Of a stretch of 23,934 nt of DNA, positions 20,696 through 23,934 are shown one piece after another (position 1 is the first letter of the stretch; each line of letters starts with the position of its first letter). The notes under the pieces were generated by a model that was not told the origin of the DNA, searched no databases, and saw only the letters and a list, made by a program, of their open reading frames with translations. This DNA comes from Streptomyces sp. NRRL S-337 (GTDB taxonomy: Bacteria; Actinomycetota; Actinomycetes; Streptomycetales; Streptomycetaceae), in assembly GCF_000720175.1 (NCBI RefSeq), contig NZ_JOIX01000104.1, positions 1 to 23,934 on the forward strand. The letters are read 5' to 3'. Made by a program: the position numbers and the translations under genes.

Positions 20696-20716
20696 CCCGC
20701 ACGGTCCCCGTGCGGG
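20696..20716. other. Hairpin in the P450-MarR intergenic region
   Basis: CCCGCACGG (20696-20704) and CCGTGCGGG (20708-20716) form a 9-bp stem with a three-base loop. A terminator is unexpected between divergent genes, so it may be a leader structure or a remnant. Confidence 0.4.
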
Positions 20717-20812
20717 CCTCGGCAATCAGGGGTGGAACGGGGACGGAATCAGGGGCGGAACGGGAACGGGAGCCGGTGCGCCCCTGCCAGGGAACCGGCA
20801 CGGATGGGGCAC

Positions 20813-20867
20813 GAGAACCGTTCCGGCTCGGGTACGAGAACCGTTCCGGCCCGGGTACGTGAACCGG
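20813..20867. repeat. 23-bp tandem repeat upstream of the MarR gene
   Basis: GAGAACCGTTCCGG followed by CTCGGGTAC (20813-20835) is repeated with one change at 20836-20858, and a third partial copy (GTGAACCGG) follows at 20859-20867. It lies about 80-135 nt before the MarR start. Confidence 0.8.
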
Positions 20868-20935
20868 CGTGCAAACAGGTACTGAGCAGCGCTGATCCTG
20901 GTATGCGCTGGGGGTTCCGGAATCCCACGGGCCGC

Positions 20936-20941
20936 TAAAGT
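20936..20941 (+). promoter_or_regulatory. Possible -10 box for leaderless MarR gene
   Basis: TAAAGT is followed by six bases (GCCTGC) and the ATG at 20948, with no Shine-Dalgarno. Transcription would start at the A of the start codon. Confidence 0.5.
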
Positions 20942-20947
20942 GCCTGC

Positions 20948-21454
20948 ATGCCGGACCCCGGAAGAGACCAGGACCCCACCGCCGCGCTGCAAAGGGTGCT
21001 GGCCACGCTGTCCTATCTGCTCACCCGCTCACGGGCTCACGAGCGCCAGGCGACTCAGGCGGGCGTGACGGCGGCTCGCTCCGATCTCTGGCTGTTGATG
21101 GCCCTGGAGGACAGCGGAGGCGTCTGCCGCGTCGGCGACCTCGCCGAGCTGCTGATGGTCGAGCCGCCCCATGTCACCCGGCAGATCGGCCAGTTGGAGG
21201 CGCAGGACCTGGTCGAACGTACCCAGGATTCGCTGGATCGGCGCGCCCGGAAGGTGGCCATCACCCCCCACGGCAAGGCCGTCCTCCAGCGCCTGCAGCA
21301 GACCAGTCAGGCCGGCCTGCGTGATGCTCTTGCCGACTTCGACGACGCGGACATCGCCGCCACCGTCGCCGTCCTCAACCACCTCGTCGGTTACGCCCGG
21401 CACAAGCACGCCGAGCACGCCGAGGAGGAACGCCAGCGGCGCCGTGGAGCTTGA
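20948..21454 (+). CDS. MarR-family transcriptional regulator
   Basis: The 168-residue product is a winged helix-turn-helix dimer of the MarR type. The recognition part is CRVGDLAELLMVEPPHVTRQIGQLEAQDLVER (about residues 59-90), and the wing is TQDSLDRRARKVAITPHGKAVL with the typical DxRxxxV/ITxxG pattern. The N- and C-terminal helices (QRVLATLSYLLTRSRAHE; LNHLVGYARHKHAEH) should form the dimer interface. The gene is divergent from the P450-ferredoxin genes, and a 21-bp palindrome lies in the shared region, so it probably represses them and responds to a small ligand. Start ATG 20948 has no ribosome binding site but a -10-like box six bases upstream. Confidence 0.9.
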   Translation: MPDPGRDQDPTAALQRVLATLSYLLTRSRAHERQATQAGVTAARSDLWLLMALEDSGGVCRVGDLAELLMVEPPHVTRQIGQLEAQDLVERTQDSLDRRARKVAITPHGKAVLQRLQQTSQAGLRDALADFDDADIAATVAVLNHLVGYARHKHAEHAEEERQRRRGA

Positions 21455-21520
21455 GGCGTTCCCTGAGGCCTGAGGGGGCCGGGTGTGGGCCCGGCGTGAG
21501 CCCGGGGCCAGGGCCGGTGC

Positions 21521-21563
21521 GAGCCCCGGGCCCTGGTGAGGCCGGGCCCGGGGCTCACCAGGG
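21521..21563. terminator. Terminator between convergent MarR and flotillin genes
   Basis: GAGCCCCGGGCCC (21521-21533) pairs with GGGCCCGGGGCTC (21544-21556), a perfect 13-bp stem with a 10-nt loop. A second stem, CCCTGGTGAG (21531-21540) with CTCACCAGGG (21554-21563), overlaps both arms, so only one can form at a time. Confidence 0.7.
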
Positions 21564-21581
21564 GGTGGCCCCGGGTGGGGG

Positions 21582-22748
21582 TTATTCGATTTCTACGCGG
21601 CCGGAGGGGGTGGGGTTGGCGGGAGAGTTGGGGGTGGAAGTAGAGGACTTCGCGGGGGACTGGTTGTCGGGGGTGCCGAGGTTGCGGCGGACCGAGTCGA
21701 GGATGGTCAGGCCCTGGCCGACGAGGCCGGCGGCGATTTCGCCGAGGCCGTCGGTGCCGTTGAGGACGTTGACGTTGGCGTTGGACAGGCCCGCGGAGGC
21801 TTCCTTGACGATCTGGGGGAGCTGGTCGATGAGCATCCGGTCCAGGGCCACGCGGTCGTACGAGGCGGCGGCCTCGGCCTGGATCTTCATGCGCTGGGCC
21901 TCGGCGGTCGCCAGGAGCTTGATACGCTCGGCCTCCGCCTCGGCGGGCTTGACGACCTCGGCGACCAGTTCCTGCTGACGCAGCTGGGCGCGGCGTTCGG
22001 CGAGCTCGGTCTGGGCAGCGAGGACCTCTTGCTGCGCGTGGGCCTGCGCGAGCGGGCCGGCCTGGGCGGCACGGGCCTGGGCGCGGTCCACCTCGGCGGA
22101 GTACTCGGCCTGGACGACCGCGGTCTGCCGGCTGTACTCGGCCTGATTACGGGCGGCCTCCTGCTGCGCCTCGACCGCAGCCTGGGTGGCCTGGGCCTGG
22201 GCGATCTGGGCCTGGCGCTGGATGGCGGCCTTGTGCGGGGCGGACATCGCCTCGATGTAGCCGGTGTCGCCGTCGTCGATCGACTGGATCTGCAGTGAGT
22301 CGACGATCAGGCCGATCTTGGCCATCTCGGTCTTGGACGTCTCCAGCACCTCGGTGGCCAGCTTCTGGCGCTCGGTGACGATCTCCTCGACCGTCATCGA
22401 ACCGATGATGGAGCGCAGGTGGCCGGCGAAGATCCGGCCGGTCAGGACCGACATCTGGTCCTGGTCGGACAGGAACCGCTGGCCGGCGTTGACCACGCTC
22501 TCGGTGTCGTTGCCCACCTTGAACGCGATCACGGCACGGACGGTGAGCGAGATGCCCTGCCGTGTCACACAGGTCTCGGCGACCTCTGCCTCGCACATCG
22601 CCAGGGTCAGGAAGCGCACCTTGCGGAACACCGGCAGCACGAACTTTCCGTGACCGGTCACCACCCGGAATGGCGCGCCGCCCTGTCCACGCCTGCCGCC
22701 CGAGATCAGCATCGCTTGATCTGGGGCGGGAACGCGGTAACCGAACAT
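21582..22748 (-). CDS. Flotillin / SPFH-domain protein
   Basis: The 388-residue product is a flotillin-type membrane scaffold. The SPFH domain covers about residues 5-180 (FGYRVPAPDQAMLISGG, GISLTVRAVIAFKVGNDTES, LRSIIGSMTVEEIVTERQKL, KIGLIVDSLQIQSIDD). A long Ala/Gln/Glu-rich coiled coil follows (about 190-300, EAQQEAARNQAEY, AERRAQLRQQELVAEVVKPAEAE). The end is a Ser/Thr/Pro tail. No transmembrane helix is present; it probably attaches through the N-terminal region. Flotillins organise membrane microdomains and fluidity. ATG 22748 is preceded by GAGGAG, which overlaps the stop codon of the upstream NfeD-like gene (9-bp gap), so the two are translationally linked. Confidence 0.92.
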   Translation of the reverse strand: MFGYRVPAPDQAMLISGGRRGQGGAPFRVVTGHGKFVLPVFRKVRFLTLAMCEAEVAETCVTRQGISLTVRAVIAFKVGNDTESVVNAGQRFLSDQDQMSVLTGRIFAGHLRSIIGSMTVEEIVTERQKLATEVLETSKTEMAKIGLIVDSLQIQSIDDGDTGYIEAMSAPHKAAIQRQAQIAQAQATQAAVEAQQEAARNQAEYSRQTAVVQAEYSAEVDRAQARAAQAGPLAQAHAQQEVLAAQTELAERRAQLRQQELVAEVVKPAEAEAERIKLLATAEAQRMKIQAEAAASYDRVALDRMLIDQLPQIVKEASAGLSNANVNVLNGTDGLGEIAAGLVGQGLTILDSVRRNLGTPDNQSPAKSSTSTPNSPANPTPSGRVEIE

Positions 22749-22757
22749 TTCGTCTCC

Positions 22758-23051
22758 TCAGCCGGCGTTGCCGGCGTCGCCGGTCAACGCGTCCAACGGA
22801 TCGGTCCACTCCATGACGTCGACCTGGCGATTGCCACGGGACTCGATCACGAGCACGGTTGCCCCTACTGGAAGGGGCTCGGCGGACCAGGCGAGAAAGG
22901 CCTCGGAGCCACCCCTGACCCGCACCAGAACCTCACCGGGACCGGCAGCCCCACGAGTGCCGATCAAAAGCACTCCCGTGCAGCCGATCACCGCGTCGTC
23001 CTGCACCATCGGCGGCTGCCCTCCCCCGTTACGTTCCTTGAAATTCGACAT
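22758..23051 (-). CDS. NfeD-like OB-fold protein, flotillin partner
   Basis: The 97-residue product has the look of the soluble C-terminal NfeD domain: VIGCTGVLLIGTRGAAGPGE, VLVRVRGGSEAFLAWSAEPL and PVGATVLVIESRGNRQVDVM, a five-strand OB-fold. NfeD proteins are the usual partners of flotillins; most carry membrane helices before the OB domain, which are absent here. ATG 23051 has GAGGG five bases upstream; an internal ATG (MVQDDAV) is an alternative. The stop codon overlaps the flotillin ribosome binding site. Family assignment rests on fold pattern plus neighbour. Confidence 0.78.
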   Translation of the reverse strand: MSNFKERNGGGQPPMVQDDAVIGCTGVLLIGTRGAAGPGEVLVRVRGGSEAFLAWSAEPLPVGATVLVIESRGNRQVDVMEWTDPLDALTGDAGNAG

Positions 23052-23245
23052 TAGCGCCCTCGGACGCGGGGGCCTATGGCGGGATGTCGGTGAGTTGGAA
23101 CGTCGGCTCCGAGGGTCTTTCGATCTTCCCCCTCCGTCGGCAGGGGGCGGGGGAGTGGCCGGAGCGGGCGGAGGGGGTGGAGGGGCCTGGTGGAGGGGTT
23201 GGTGGAGGGGGCGAGGGGGCGCTGGGGACGTTCAGCTGGTGGTGC

Positions 23246-23934
23246 TCAGTGCAGGTGGTCGAGGGCGGTGAGGATGTCGGACGGCTCGGCGCGGGCGGTG
23301 TAGTCGGTGTCGACGAAGGCCCAGCGGATGGTGGTGTCGCGGTCGATGACGTAGGTGGCGGGCAGCGGCAGCGTGCGGGAGTGGCCGCCGTTGACGCGCT
23401 GCAGGTCGAAGCCCAGGGAGTCGTAGACGGCCGCCAGGTCGTCGGGCAGGTCGAAGGCGAGGCCGTACCGCTTGGCGGTGTCGGAGCCTATGTCGCTGAG
23501 GACGTCGAAGGTCAGGCCGTGCTTCTCGGTGAGGCTGAGGGATTCGTCGGGGACCTGGGGCGAGACCGCCACGAGCCGGGCGCCGCGGGCGGTGATCTCG
23601 GGGAGGTGCTGCTGGAGGGCGCGCAGGGCGATGTTGCAGTACGGGCACCAGGCGCCGCGGTAGAAGGTGAGCACGACGGGCCCGGAGGAGAGCAGGGTGT
23701 CGAGGGAGCGGGTTTCGCCGGTCGCGGTGGGGAGGGTGAAGAGGGGTGCCGTGTCCCCGGCCTGGAGGGCCCGAGCGGCCTGTCCCGAGGCGGCCAGTTC
23801 GCGTCCGGCCCGTTCCATCACCTCCCGGGCGGCGGCCGGGAGCTCTGGGTAGCGGCCGCGGAGGAACGCGGTGAGTTCGTCCCGAAGGGGGGACGGCGAG
23901 GGGGAGGCGGAGGATGAGGGGGTGGGCGAGGGGG
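23246..23934 (-). CDS. Peroxiredoxin-like (AhpC/TSA) protein, 5' end outside window
   Basis: About 228 residues are visible, and the frame stays open to the window end. Thioredoxin-fold motifs are GDTAPLFTLPTATGETRSL, the active site VLTFYRGAWCPYCNIALRAL, and ARLVAVSPQVPDESLSL with ATYVIDRDTTIRWAFVDTDY. This matches the 'peroxiredoxin-like family protein' group, which probably reduces hydroperoxides through the WCPYC cysteines. A GTG at 23821 could start a shorter protein, but the upstream codons (LRDELTAFLRGRYPELPAAARE) look like the helical N-terminus of the family, so I read the gene as cut by the window edge. Upstream of that the frame is Pro/Ser-rich. It lies on the same strand as the NfeD-like and flotillin genes, 194 bp away. 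Confidence 0.85.
   Translation of the reverse strand, partial: PSPTPSSSASPSPSPLRDELTAFLRGRYPELPAAAREVMERAGRELAASGQAARALQAGDTAPLFTLPTATGETRSLDTLLSSGPVVLTFYRGAWCPYCNIALRALQQHLPEITARGARLVAVSPQVPDESLSLTEKHGLTFDVLSDIGSDTAKRYGLAFDLPDDLAAVYDSLGFDLQRVNGGHSRTLPLPATYVIDRDTTIRWAFVDTDYTARAEPSDILTALDHLH

Larger units (their letters stand above)
20427..20947. other. Divergent region between P450 and MarR genes
   Basis: No gene is visible in these 521 bp. The P450 side contains an AT-rich island (about 20545-20590) with a 21-bp palindrome. The middle holds CGCAGTCCCCG tandem units (about 20670-20705) and a 9-bp hairpin. The MarR side has repeated GGAACGG blocks and a 23-bp tandem repeat, then a TAAAGT box next to the MarR start. 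Confidence 0.6.

Noticed and set aside
20640..20870. CRISPR-like array upstream of the MarR gene
   Set aside because: The units are directly adjacent with no unique spacers, and no cas genes are present. They are simple tandem repeats.

Overview
The window is chromosomal DNA from a Streptomyces or close relative. GC content is very high, start codons are often GTG, and spacers carry many GC-rich hairpins. The gene families are typically streptomycete: DUF4232 lipoproteins, the SigN/SigF sigma pair, a LAXTG sortase substrate and a P450-ferredoxin pair. From memory, the core from the two sigma factors through tadA and upp to the LytR_C protein matches the order around SCO4034-SCO4043 of S. coelicolor. 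I could not run a search to confirm this.

Left part (1-5700): a DUF4232 lipoprotein, a VOC/PhnB-like protein, a second lipoprotein, two stress/sporulation-type sigma factors in tandem (SigN-like, then SigF), a Dabb-domain protein and a 54-residue membrane protein, all on the minus strand. A 659-base gene-free region then separates them from two plus-strand membrane genes (DUF2127; a secreted/anchored repeat protein). These converge on tRNA-Ser(CGA) across a perfect 15-bp bidirectional terminator.

Middle (7980-12780): tadA (A-to-I tRNA editing, with an unusual 27-codon insertion), its conserved partner gene, a small basic protein, upp (uracil salvage), a LytR_C membrane protein, a ParB/Srx-like small protein and a second DUF4232 lipoprotein. 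Three of these genes have a TAnnnT hexamer 6-7 nt before the start codon and no Shine-Dalgarno, which suggests leaderless mRNAs.

Envelope block (12777-16700): an apolipoprotein N-acyltransferase/nitrilase-like membrane enzyme (+) diverges from the DUF4232 lipoprotein gene. It converges, with about 400 bp of antisense coding overlap, on a minus-strand set: LAXTG sortase substrate, ECF sigma factor, and a translationally coupled membrane protein that is probably an anti-sigma factor. This is the best candidate for a little-described system in the window.

Right part (16800-23934): a zinc alcohol dehydrogenase, a small secreted protein, a ferredoxin/P450 pair diverging from a MarR regulator with a 21-bp palindrome between them, a flotillin/NfeD-like pair and the 3' part of a peroxiredoxin-like gene that runs off the window.

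Several exact short tandem duplications (8-24 bp units) are scattered through spacers and low-complexity protein tails. I saw no insertion sequence, CRISPR array, integrase or replication origin.
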